Positions 33,601 to 45,377 of a stretch of 64,000 bases of DNA are shown here, in pieces (the stretch's first letter is position 1; the number at the start of each line of letters is the position of its first letter). The stretch covers positions 14,107,094 to 14,171,093 of the forward strand of contig CM026431.1 of NCBI GenBank assembly GCA_014871385.1, in the 5' to 3' direction. The notes beneath the pieces were generated by a model, which searched no databases, was not told the origin of the DNA, and saw nothing but the letters and a program-made list of their open reading frames with translations. The translations under genes were made by a program, and so were the position numbers. The DNA is from Ceratodon purpureus (Eukaryota > Streptophyta > Bryopsida > Pseudoditrichales > Ditrichaceae).

Positions 33601-36149
33601 GGAGCAAGTAAAATTGTGAGGAATATCGGGTTAAGTCTATGATGGTCACTCTATTTTCAACATGCTCTATGTGGTGTCAAATGCTCCATCATCAGCTCGG
33701 CAGAAAATTATTTGCCTTCCCAACCTTTCTCCGATGCCTACAGACACAGTTCCCAATAACGCACCCTCATAAGAACCATGTACATATAACTTCCAGATAT
33801 AACTTCCAGTGGACAAGACGACTGAAGCTTGGACACAAACTTCAAAAGGCTGCATCCTTGCGATGCAGCTAACCTAAGCCACAATGAGTTGAATATTCAG
33901 TGAATGGACCATTGGCAATTGTGCAATTACTCACGGCCTGAAGCTGCACTAGCATTTCGTTCATTGCGCTGCTCGAGCCTCTAGTTGCTCTTTGCTTCGC
34001 AGGCTGCCCATCTTTGTCCAGAGACATTGACGACTCGCCCTTGAGCAGTTTGCCCGAATATCCCTCGCTTTGTTAGTAGCACTCTTCGTTTCCGTCACTA
34101 TCGCTTCGTTTTCGTCACAACACATCGTAAAACTTTGGCTTTAAAGAAGTTCCCGGCCTGCAATGCTCGGGTTCCACAATAGATCTGTATCAGCAGCTTT
34201 AACCGATGTTGCAGAGAACAAGCGCCTCCAAAACACAGCAAAACTTGCAGAATCCTACAGTGAACGCTCCCACCTCCAGAAGTGAGGCACCCTCACAACA
34301 GCGCCACAACAACGCCAGGCACCCGGATCGACGTCACGGACGCTTAACCCAGCTCTTCCATTCGGAGGTCTGCAAGCATGTGTGGCGGGAGGTAGGCAGG
34401 CAGCCCGTGTAGTCCACGACCCTGGGGCTTTCCAGTTCTTGCCGTGGTCCGTGATGACTGGCCTCCGGAGCTAGCTTCAAGGAACAGTCTACGTAATTCA
34501 TGGAATGCGCAAAGTGTAGAGGCATGTCTTGGATTAAGCACATTCAATGACGTTTCAGGAATTTTACTGAGTAACGACATGAATTGTTTGCAGGTGCAAG
34601 ATGTGTCGCCTAGATTCTTACGATCCATGGTCACAACGTTAACGCTCTCATTTGGAATGGGCTGAAACCGTCACACAGAAGGGAGTGCCAAACTGGGAAT
34701 GTCATTCCTTACTAGTAGAATTGTGTTCGTAGAGTGAGATAAAATCTGTTTCAACTTTAGCAAATCTAATGTTTGAATCTCAACGTTCGAAGTTCAGTAC
34801 GATCCAGCTACATGGCATGATCCGACTTCATTTCAACTTTGACTTTAGATTATTGTTAAAAATCGGGCTGCTGTACTGAAAGTTTAGCTGCGATGAAATG
34901 CCTTCTTTTACAAATGGTACGTGAACGCAGAGAGTCAAAGATGTGGTCACGCACGTCATGCTTAATAACTGAAATACAGCACAGAGCAGGATGTCAACGT
35001 CAACAATGTGTACACAAGTGTGAGCGATTTGTATATTCTTGACTGGAATGGAACAGGTTGAAATTCACATTTACAAATCGATATCACGGTCATGCCATGC
35101 ACTGCCCCTCGATCTTGAACATGAAAGTCTTCACCGTTCATCGCACAGCACGGAATACTGATAGTAGTACAATTTAATACTTTATGCTTTACAAAGAGTC
35201 TGTCCGGTGAAGGAGCCAGCCGGAACGGACCAGCCCAAGCGGCCATCGATCACGATGAGGCAAATGAACCACACTCAATGCTAGAGAAGGGATCACGTTG
35301 GACTATTTAATAAATCATGTTGGAGCACTACTAGAAACCACACCAACTTACAGTGTCCAATTTGACCAAGATTTCTGGTCAAACAAGACACCTCCTCCAC
35401 TAGTGGACCAAATGATTCATGTTGTTGGATTGCTAGAGTACCTATCACATTGGACTATTCTATGAATCACAATGGAACAAATAAACCATGTATGAAATTA
35501 GAGTGCTTATCATGTTGGCACTCAAACCCTTTTTTTTCTTTAATATCTAAAGTCTCCAAATGACATCATCATTTACAAAATAAAAAACAAGCATGCCATG
35601 TTTAGGACTTTCAAGCTTTTATAGCTAAGTTGCTCAGCTACGTCCTTACGTCTTTAGGAGTGATGTCTCACGTAGTATATATTGTCATAAGATGTCTTGT
35701 CCTTTACTTTGTGATTGTAAGTCTCGTCACCATTTTGACTAAAACATTCAACATTGATTTTATTGATAGTCGTGCATAAAAAACATACTCTTCATTCATG
35801 ATGGCCTCCAAATGGATTATAAAATTCTTTTGCTTTGTTTGCACATGATGTTGCAAGGAGTTCTGCAACTACTTATTGAAACATAAAAGAAGATAGTACT
35901 CAATGGTATAAATTGCCAAGCTAGCATACAGTGAAATTGCATTATGGAACTGAGTAGGCTCCTTAGAGCTTAGCACGTAATAGCGTCATCATTCTCAGTA
36001 GAGAGAGAAATAGTGACTTGTTGTTCAAATTGAGTTCATGAGTACATTTCTTAAAAAGAAAGAGGTTGGAGATTCTCACGTATTGGGAACTCATCTAGGC
36101 GCTTCTTGCATGGTTTATTTTATAAGAGGCTAGGTACTTGGCATCATAT
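30646..36149. other. Intergenic region without a recognised gene
   Basis: From 30646 to about 32740 the sequence is AT-rich with only short open frames. From about 32740 to 34680 it is GC-richer with several overlapping short frames on both strands (for example 33639-33872, 34206-34412, and 34344-34634 on minus), none with a recognisable domain or start context. A frame near 32835-33030 without a start codon (VVVFDNQLVCTLQG) looks slightly coding-like. From 34960 to 35250 another short GC-richer patch occurs. I cannot support a gene here; a non-coding RNA or old gene remnant is possible. Confidence 0.5.
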
Positions 36150-36153
36150 CAAA

Positions 36154-36882
36154 GGGAGGAAGCATGGTAAAGTGGACCACAAAGTGCAATTTGTGATCAA
36201 TATGAAGTGTGCTGTTTTTCAAAGCTCAAAGCTGATTTTGAGCATTTTGGTGTGGTTTTTGAGCATTTTAGTCACTTTCTAGGGTGTCATAAGGTATCTC
36301 ACACGCATCTTTATAAAAAGAACATCCTGAATTGAAACTTAATTTGACCACTAGTTCTAAATCATGAAAATGAACTTTTCCAAAGTCTTGATTTCTTCAT
36401 TTGGTGGCCTCTATTGTCTTTAGAAGATGTTTTTTTCAATTTAAAAAACAATGTTCGGTGAAAAAAAACAAACAAAAAGTACCGCGGAAGTGACCCTCTC
36501 AAAAAACATCCTTGCGGTACTTTTGGAACCCTAAACCAATCAATGAGTATATGAATTGACTATTTTAGAATATCTCTTAAACATACTGAGGGCACCACTT
36601 AATCAAAAGTGATTTTTAGATAGTTTTTGATTCTTTTATAACCACTTTTTCAAATGACTGCATTCACTTTGCTTGGGTTTGAAGCCCTCATACAATAACT
36701 TTAAAGTGTCTACTTTGCACGAAACTTTTTGAAGTTGTAGAAAAACAAGTTGAGAATCCATATTAGGAAAAAAAATTGACTTCAATTACATCTTTCCATC
36801 ACTTTTGTACAATATTTGCAAAAGAGCTGAAATTGACAATGAGACGTCCACTTTCGTGGTCCACTTTACCATGCTTCCCCCC
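36154..36882. mobile_element. Non-autonomous inverted-repeat DNA element, ~0.73 kb
   Basis: The ends are inverted repeats of about 33 bp: GGAAGCATGGTAAAGTGG plus ACCAC(G)AAAGTG at 36154-36186 and its complement at 36850-36882. Both ends are flanked by CAAA (36150-36153 and 36883-36886), a possible 4-bp target duplication. The interior has no long open frame. I do not recognise the superfamily. The right end lies only 26 bp before the duplicated flank's neighbour gene start at 36912. Confidence 0.75.
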
Positions 36883-36911
36883 CAAAGTTTGAAAAGACTT
36901 CAAATCTTTGA

Positions 36912-39900
36912 ATGAACTCCACTATGACAACCGCAAATGGTGTTCTCGTTGCTCGGTTGCTTGCCTTTTCTCTTCTACTTTTTTTGCTTCCTTTGTTCAT
37001 AGATGTGGTGGCCCTCTCTGCACCTAGCTCTTCTCCAGTACGTCATTTTGAAAATCATTTTCAGGCCACTCCACATTGGAGAAGTATTGGCACTCAAGAA
37101 ATAATTTTGAAAAGAAGTATAACAAAGGACACGTTCCAACCATGGAGAGAAGCATATTTTGCCATGATGAGCCCTCTAGACAACAACCTTGTTGTAATCA
37201 ACACCCCTATAGCAGCAACGGAGGTGAATGCCCTTCTTGCTATCAGAAAGTCCATACACATTGATCCATTTGGAGCACTTACAAATTGGACCAAGGAAGA
37301 AAACTCCACTCACTGTAGCACATGGAAGGGTGTGCACTGTAATCAAATGGGACACGTTACAAGCATTGAGCTCTCTAATTTAAGGCTCAATGGCACCATC
37401 ACTTCCATGATTGGCAACATGATGCATTTGATGTATCTCAACATCAGTGGAAATATGCTATTTGGAAAAATTCCTTCAAAGCTGATGATGTGCAAACATT
37501 TGGTGGTTGTGGATTTGAGCGGAAATTTATTTAATGGTGAGTTCTTGCCAAGGCATCTCTATTTGTTTGTAAAACTGAATTGGATTAGTATTCGTCAAAG
37601 ATATGGATAAGCTGTAGATACTTAGTTTGATCTTAAATTGAAATTCAATTCTTGTCACTATGAGACGATTGTTAGGTCGTATTCCAAGCCAACTTGCATC
37701 TTTGAAGAACTTGCAAACACTTGATTTGTCCTTCAACAATTTAGAAGGTCCAATACCAACTCCAATGGGAGGCTTTACTTCGCTTATACAACTTGATCTT
37801 GGAGGCAATAATCTCACAGGTAATATTATGGCACTATATAACACTTGCAATTCAAAATTGTCAATTTTGTAAATATTAGTAATGTATACTAATCTCCTCA
37901 AAATGATGGTGTACACATATACTTATTATTTTAGATTTGGATGATTTGATTCAGTGGCAAATTTTGCAATAAGCCACTAACTTTTAGTTTTGTTATTTTG
38001 TATGAAATGAACTACTAACATCTTATCCATGTCTTTGATGAATGCAATTGTCTCATCTAATTAGGCCGTATTCCAAGCCAACTTGCTACTATGAAGAACT
38101 TGCAAATACTTGATTTATCCTTCAACAATTTAGAAGGTCCAATACCGACTCCAGTGGGAGGCTTTACTTCGCTTAAAGAACTTTATCTTGGAGGCAATAA
38201 TCTCATAGGTAATATTATGGCACTATATAACACTTGCAATTCAAAATTGTCAATTTTGTAAATATTAGTAATGTATGGTGATCTCTTCAAAATGTTGGTG
38301 TACTCATGTTTTTATTATTTCATATTTGAATGATTTGACCAAGTTGCAATTTTTGCAAGAAAGTACTAAACATCATAGTTGCCACTTTGTATGAAATGGA
38401 AAACAAACATCTCAACCATATCTTTGATGATTTCAATCCTCTCATCTTAATAGGACCCCGTTTTCCAAGCGAACTTGTTGCTTTGAAGAACTTGCAAACA
38501 CTTCATTTATCCGACATCAATTTAGAAGGTCCAATACCAACATATTTGGCACGCTGTACTTCACTTAAGCAACTCTTGCTTAAAAGCAATAATTTCATAG
38601 GTGAGGAAATATCATCGTATAACACTTGCAATTCAAAATTGACAATTTTATGAATGTTATTGATGTATGATGATTTATTCAAAATATTGATGTAATCATG
38701 TTTTTATTCTTTTAGACTTGGATGATTTGACTAGGTTGCAATTTTTCCAATAAAGTAGCAAACTTCAGTTTTGCCATTTTGCATGAAATGGATCCTTTTC
38801 ATCTTAACCATATCTTTAATGATTGCAATCATGTCATCTTTTTAGGTCGTATCCCAAGCCAACTTGCAGCTCTGAAGAACTTGCAAACACTTGATTTGTC
38901 TGATAATAATTTAGAAGGTCCAATACCAACTTGGTTAGGAAGCTTTACTTCTCTTGAACTTCTTTTTCTTGGAGGTAATAGTCTCACAGGTAAGATAATG
39001 TCACTATATAACACATACAATTCAAAATTGTCAATTTTGTAAATATTAGTAATGTATACTAATCTCCTCAAAATAATGGTGTACACATATACTTATTATT
39101 TTAGATTTGGATGATTTGACCAAGGTTGCAATTTTTCCAATAAGCCACTAACTTTTAGTTTTGTTATTTTGTATGAAATGAACCACTAACATCTTATCCA
39201 TATCTTTGATGAATGCAATTGTCTCATCTAATTAGGCCATATTCCAAGCCAACTTTCTACTATGAAGAACTTGCAAACACTTGATTTATCCTTCAACAAT
39301 TTAGAAGGTCCAATACCAACTCCAATGGGAGGCTTTACTTCGCTTATACAACTTGATCTTGGAGGCAATAATCTCACAGGTAATATTATGGCACTATATA
39401 ACACTTGCAATTCAAAATTGTCAATTTTGTAAATATTAGTAATGTATACTAATCTCCTCAAAATGATGGTGTACACATATACTTATTATTTTAGATTTGG
39501 ATGATTTGATTCAGTGGCAAATTTTGCAATAAGCCACTAACTTTTAGTTTTGTTATTTTGTATGAAATGAACTACTAACATCTTATCCATGTCTTTGATG
39601 AATGCAATTGTCTCATCTAATTAGGCCGTATTCCAAGCCAACTTGCTACTATGAAGAACTTGCAAATACTTGATTTATCCTTCAACAATTTAGAAGGTCC
39701 AATACCGACTCCAGTGGGAGGCTTTACTTCGCTTAAAGAACTTTATCTTGGAGGCAATAATCTCATAGGTAATATTATGGCACTATATAACACTTGCAAT
39801 TCAAAATTGTCAATTTTGTAAATATTAGTAATGTATGGTGATCTCTTCAAAATGTTGGTGTACTCATGTTTTTATTATTTCATATTTGAATGATTTGACC

Positions 39901-41836
39901 AAGTTGCAATTTTTGCAAGAAAGTACTAAACATCATAGTTGCCACTTTGCATGAAATGGAAAACAAACATCTCAACCATATCTTTGATGATTGCAATCCT
40001 CTCATCTTAATAGGACCCCGTTTTCCAAGCGAACTTGCTGCTTTGAAGAACTTGGAAGTCCTCGATTTATCCTTCAACAATTTAGAAGGTCTAATACCAA
40101 CTTGGTTAGGAAGCTTTACTTCACTTAAGCAACTTCTTCTTGGAGGCAATTATCTCACAGGTAAGAGAATGTCATATTTCAAGATCTCGATTTTGGCTTT
40201 GTTGAGATTTTAACTAATTCTTATGCATAGTGATGCAAGAATCTTAGAAATGAAAAAACTTTCTTATATCATGGTATGGAATATTTTATGTTTAGTCAAG
40301 ATTTGATCTAACCAATTATAGTGGACTTATATATCATCACTACTGTGAACCTTGTACATGTTCATGTACAAGGTGGGATCATTTTATTGATCATAGATTT
40401 TAGATTGATTCTTAACTTCAATCAAGCTTTGCTCTTTTGTTGTAGTATCTCACAGTTTGTCAAAGAATGGCATTTACGAATACTCTTCCAATTTTGACCT
40501 TCTACAATTTCAAATTTGTAGCTTTATAATTGTTTATCTAAATCTGATTCATAGAATGATCACAAAATCATATTTGTTTGTAGGTCATATTCCTACTGAA
40601 TTTGGATCTTTGGAGCAATTAGAAGTTCTTTATTTGGCGTCAAATAGTCTCTTTGGTTCAATTCCACCATCCCTACAAAATTGTTCATCTTTGTATACAC
40701 TATTTTTGAATAACAACAATCTTTCGGGCATTCTACCAAGTGGATTTGAAGACTTGACAAATTTCTGGCCAAGATTACAGTCTATCTCTATTTCAAACAA
40801 TAATTTGGAAGGAAATGTACCTCTTTCTTTTGCTAGCTTCAATTCTACAAGTCTTTATTTTATGGATTACAGCCGAAACAATTTTACTGGTGCATTACCT
40901 ATCGAAGTATATGCAAGCCACTTATCTAATCTACAAGTCCTTTCTATTTCATACAATCAACTTGAAGGTCCCATACCTTCATGGATTGGAGATTTGAAAA
41001 GATTACAAGTGTTGGATTTATCACACAATAAGCTTACGGGATCCATTCCTCAAAATTTTGGTAACTTAGATACATACAAAGTACAATCCTATAATGATTG
41101 GTTTATTGGAACAAAAGTCATTGATTCAACTATCAGTGATTGGGATATTGGAACAATAGGCATTGATTCACCTATCAGTATTGTGCTAACACCCAAAGGT
41201 CAAGACATGAGCGAGAAGTACTCATACATTCCTTTCACAACAACTTATATGGATTTGTCTTCAAATGGGTTGGAAGGAGAAATTCCAATTGGACTCACAG
41301 ATCTTGTTGGAATGCAATATTTGATTCTATCAAATAACAAATTGGAAGGAGGAATATCTAGGGCATTTCAATACTTCAAGGGATTAGAAACATTGGACTT
41401 GTCACAAAACAACCTCACTGGAGTGATTCCAACATCACTGCCGTTTACTCTTAGCACATTCAATGTCTCGTACAACAATTTGGATGGTATTATTCCCTTT
41501 GGAAACCAATTCAACACTTTTGACGTATCTTCCTATTTACCAGGGAATCCAAGATTATGTGGAGATGTCATAAAGAGGCCATGTGTTGCTGACAACAAGC
41601 AACCTATTCGTGATGCTACATGCAATGGATGTGAAATATTTGACTATGGTTCTTTACCGGCTTTTGGGATTGGATTAGTAAGTGGATTCTCAATTATGGT
41701 GGCCATATCGTTGATTTGGGCCCCTGCTTTTTACTTTGTGTTTGGAGGTGAGATAAGACGAATAGCAGAGGAGAAGCGCTATGCTATATCCAAGTTTCAG
41801 CCTCAACAATATGGCTTATTCAAGTATCCGACTTAG
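36912..41836 (+). CDS. LRR receptor-like protein (RLP), nine exons, 963 aa
   Basis: Proposed exons are 36912-37536, 37676-37819, 38065-38208, 38454-38600, 38846-38989, 39236-39379, 39625-39768, 40014-40160 and 40584-41836, all with GT-AG borders and all joining inside a Gly codon. The protein has a hydrophobic signal region (about 11-35), an unusual ~65-residue Ser/charged segment, an LRR N-terminal cap (about 104-143, with a Cys pair at 135/143), about 25 LRRs of the LxxLxxLxLSxNxLxGxIP type, a non-LRR island late in exon nine, a C-terminal cap (GNPRLCGD...RPC), one membrane helix (about 904-933) and a 30-residue tail without a kinase. Such proteins sit in the plasma membrane and sense ligands in immunity or development, usually with a co-receptor kinase; the ligand is unknown. 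The alternative of separate short genes is unlikely because phases match throughout. Confidence 0.85.
37676..40160 (+). repeat. Seven amplified two-LRR exon-intron modules (~390 bp each)
   Basis: Exon starts are 387-393 bp apart. Exons are 144 nt (48 residues, two LRRs) or 147 nt (fourth and eighth exons, with an extra codon in GPRFPSE). Introns of about 225-255 bp are also alike (GTAATATTATGGCACTATATAA at the donor, ATCTAATTAG-type acceptors). The block 37690-38480 is nearly identical to 39250-40040 at an exact 1560-bp offset, which marks a recent duplication of four modules. Confidence 0.9.
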
Positions 41837-41951
41837 AGTAAAACTTCTTTGGGTTATATGTTATATGCTATATCCAAGTTTCAGCCTCAAGAATATGGCT
41901 TATTCAAATATCCTTGAACTTAGATTGAAACTTCTTTGGATTACATGTTAT
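41781..41951. repeat. 84-bp tandem duplication over the RLP stop codon
   Basis: ATGCTATATCCAAGTTTCAG begins at 41781 and again at 41865. The second copy repeats the last coding residues (KFQPQ.YGLFKYP) and the sequence after the stop with a few changes. The duplicate lies in the 3' UTR. Confidence 0.85.
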
Positions 41952-42770
41952 AAGAGAGAACTTTAGAATGTAGATTTCTTTCCATATCAAGTCTGTCCTT
42001 TGACTTATCCCGAGGCATGTATTTTGGCACAAATATGAGATTGACATGAAAATCTGCATTGATTATAAATAAAATAATTGTGTCAACTTGACATCATTGA
42101 ATTGTTTATAACTTTTGCTTCAGGAGTATGATCGTCCCTAATTCTAGACAATTGTCATGAGATTTTGAATTACTTTTTTAGAACATAATTTTCACTAGGT
42201 TATTAGATTGTTTTATGCATCACATCTGACTACAATTTAGTATGGTAAAGGAAAATAAGCAAAGAGAATTTTGTTGTACTAGGCAGTATTGCTCCAGTAA
42301 GTATCTAGGCAATATTATCTAAAAAGTGTTTAGGCAGTATTATCCAATCGTTTTACTCCATTATTGATTGATTGCTATAAATTAAAATATTTTTAATATT
42401 ATAGAAAGGTTATAAAAATTTCAACATTGATTTAGATGTTCCTTTCAAATTTTAGGAATTAATTGGAAAATCGAGGGGAGGCTATTACTTATGGCCATCG
42501 CAAATTTCAGTCTTTAGTAAAATTTTATTTTTTTGATGCCAAAATTCCTTTCGGATGGATATAGACATGTTCAAGGACAAGGCATAACATCATGACCATA
42601 ATATATAAATATAAATGTAAAAAAATTGAAAAATACAAAACATCAAATGAAGGTTACAAAGACATTTTCAGTATATTTCAGAATTATGCAATTTTTATAC
42701 GTGAAATAAATATTTTTTAATATAATTCCATTAATTTCCAATAAAATTAAAACATTTATGATATAAAAAT

Positions 42771-42807
<37 letters not shown>

Positions 42808-43226
42808 AATGTATTTTTCATATATATATACATACATTAATTTATCATACGTATGCACTACACATGTTGGCAAAAACATTTGGACCTTTGTAATTTCAAT
42901 GCCATTGTGCCAACTCTTGATCATTATCAACCCATTAAGCTCACACCTACAATAATAATTATGGTACTATTATTCTATCTTTATAATAATAACTATATGG
43001 TTGATTGAGCCAGAAAATCCTAATTTTTAAAATCTAAAATATTCAAACAATATTTTGATTTTACATTTTGAATATCTAAAAACATAATAAATATTTGATA
43101 TTTGACAAAATACCTAAAAAAAATATAAATATTTGATCTAAAATGTTCATTCAATGAAAGGATATATTGAAAATAAGTTTTGAAATTTGTGTATTTTTAA
43201 TATTGATTAGAACTTTATATTATTTT
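41952..43226. other. AT-rich intergenic region with (TA)n hairpin
   Basis: No gene is recognised. At 42775-42830 a (TA)n tract is followed by a near-perfect palindrome (TATGAAAAATGTATTTTTCATA), able to form a hairpin. Confidence 0.6.
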
Positions 43227-43230
43227 TTAA

Positions 43231-44088
43231 CCCCTAAACGGCCAAAGTCCTAGAAATGAGCGTTTTTGGACTTTGGGCAGGTTCCTAAAAATTCAAATTT
43301 ACTTGAAATTTTTTGAAATTTTTTGTCGAAAAAGGTTTTTTCAAAAGGTTTATGAAGATATTTTTTTTATTTATTTTGGATGAAGTGAGGAAAAGTTATG
43401 CTCCTCTGAGCATTAAACGCCCTTCCATGGGTAGGCTCTCAGCCAATGTGAATGCAGCAATTTCTGCCCAAAACTGCACAAAACTACCCAAATCTACCCA
43501 AATCTGAGTAATCTGCCTAAAGACAGAACTTTGAAATTCCACCAAAAATCGAGATTTTATTTTTTTTCAAAATAAAAATTCCTATATGTAGAAGAGGCAC
43601 TAGAGCATGTTTCCACCGTTTGGATTTTCAATCCAAAAATGTTTCATATGCTATTTTTATTGTAAAAAAACGGCCTTTGTATGTGAATTTCTGCATACCC
43701 CTTGTAGGAATTGATGATTTTCTCAAGGTTGTACACCTTGCATGGGCATGAGATTTTGTGGACATGTACCTAAGTCACCTAGGAACAAGGGTCTAAAGAG
43801 GCGCGTTTCAAATCTACTCAAAAAAATGGTTTTTTTGGACTCCAAAATACTATTGTCCCCTTTTTGCAAGGTAAAAAAGCTTTTTTTTCAACTTTATATG
43901 TTACGATCTTTCAAATGGTAAGGATTGAGAATGTAAGATTTGGTAAGCATATAGACATAGTAGTCAGATACAAGATCTTACGGTTGGAAATACCAAAATT
44001 GGTTCCAATTTTGCACTATCTGGCTTGCTTTCAAAAAGGACTATTTGGAAAGCACTTTTGAGCAAAAACACCCTTGGCCGTTTAGGGG
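43231..44088 (+). mobile_element. TTAA-flanked non-autonomous element, piggyBac-like, copy 1
   Basis: Perfect inverted ends CCCCTAAACGGCCAA and TTGGCCGTTTAGGGG are each flanked by TTAA (43227-43230 and 44089-44092). TTAA duplication with ends starting CCC is the hallmark of piggyBac elements; some other superfamilies (Sola, Kolobok) can also use TTAA. The 858-bp interior has no transposase. Small open frames (43313-43507, 43864-44061) have no recognisable domain. A diverged second copy lies inverted at 52634-53473. Confidence 0.8.
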
Positions 44089-44092
44089 TTAA

Positions 44093-45317
44093 AAATTAAA
44101 AATTAAAATTTACATGACTTCATCCTTATGTATTGGTTTAATATTACTAAATTATGCAACTTGTGGCCTATTGGCCTCCACAAGGCATTGGCACATACAA
44201 AGACGCTATGCAATTGTTTTTAAAAGTCACTATAAATCCAAATAGTGTAAAAAAAATATGTCCATTTTTTGAGGGTATTTTTGCATCAACAAAGTTCTTA
44301 TCACTTCTAAAAATATTTATATAATAATAACACTATTGTAGTTCCAAAGATTTGTTCTAAATGGACTGTGAGGGGAAAATAAATGAATAAATAAATAAAT
44401 AGAACTGTGAAAAAATTTAAAATGTTGAAGTGGATTGTCTTTTGTAATATTTGCTACTTCAGATTTACTTTTAATGATTCTATACCACCAAAATAAAACT
44501 AAAAATCTATCTCTAAGAGAGAATCTTATTTTATCAAATTTGTATAATACAAATTTTTAATTTAGATTTTTGATTTATTTAGTCTAAAAATTTCTATAAT
44601 CAACAAAAATACATTGATGCGTTTTATATTTTATTTTTTTTGATGATATATAGAAGTAGATAAAAACTTCTACATACAAAGTTCTAAAGTATCTTTTCAT
44701 TTACTTTTTGATTTCAAAATTCACATTCAATAGATGTTAATTTTAACTTTATTTCAAATTTTAAAGAGACTTTTTAAGATTTTAAAAAAATAAATTTTAT
44801 ACATATTTATAACATACATTTAATAATTAAAGTATTCATTAAAAAATAATTCATAAATTGAGTAAAAGACACGTAGAAATTATTTGAAAATTTTCAAAAG
44901 ACTCATAAATAATTCAATGATTGTATGTTTTGAAAAGACACATAAATTAGATTTTATATAAGTTTCTTTATAGAATTGATGGATAGATAAACATGTCTTT
45001 TTTATAATATATATTATAATATTTACAATTAAAGTAGCTTTGAAGTATTAAAGATGTATTATATGTTTTTTAATTGTTGATCACTACCATTATTACTATA
45101 TGTATTTTTAATACCATAAATCATTGAATTTAAAAGATAATAGAATTGGATTTTTTAAATGAGATCAAAATCATATCAATATTTATACCGATTCAATTTT
45201 TGATGAATCTATAAAAATAAAAATAAAAATAAAACTTATATATCATAATAAAAGATATTTAAAAAATATCAATTTATAATTAGTAAAAAAACAAGCGTAG
45301 ATCATGGTGTAGATCAT

Positions 45318-45377
<60 letters not shown>

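Noticed and set aside
33639-34665. Several 60-96 aa frames as genes
   Set aside because: They overlap on both strands, have no domains and no coherent splice structure.
38387-40213. Short LRR frames running into introns as separate small genes
   Set aside because: Each is one exon of the receptor-like protein gene plus read-through of its introns; splice phases join them all.
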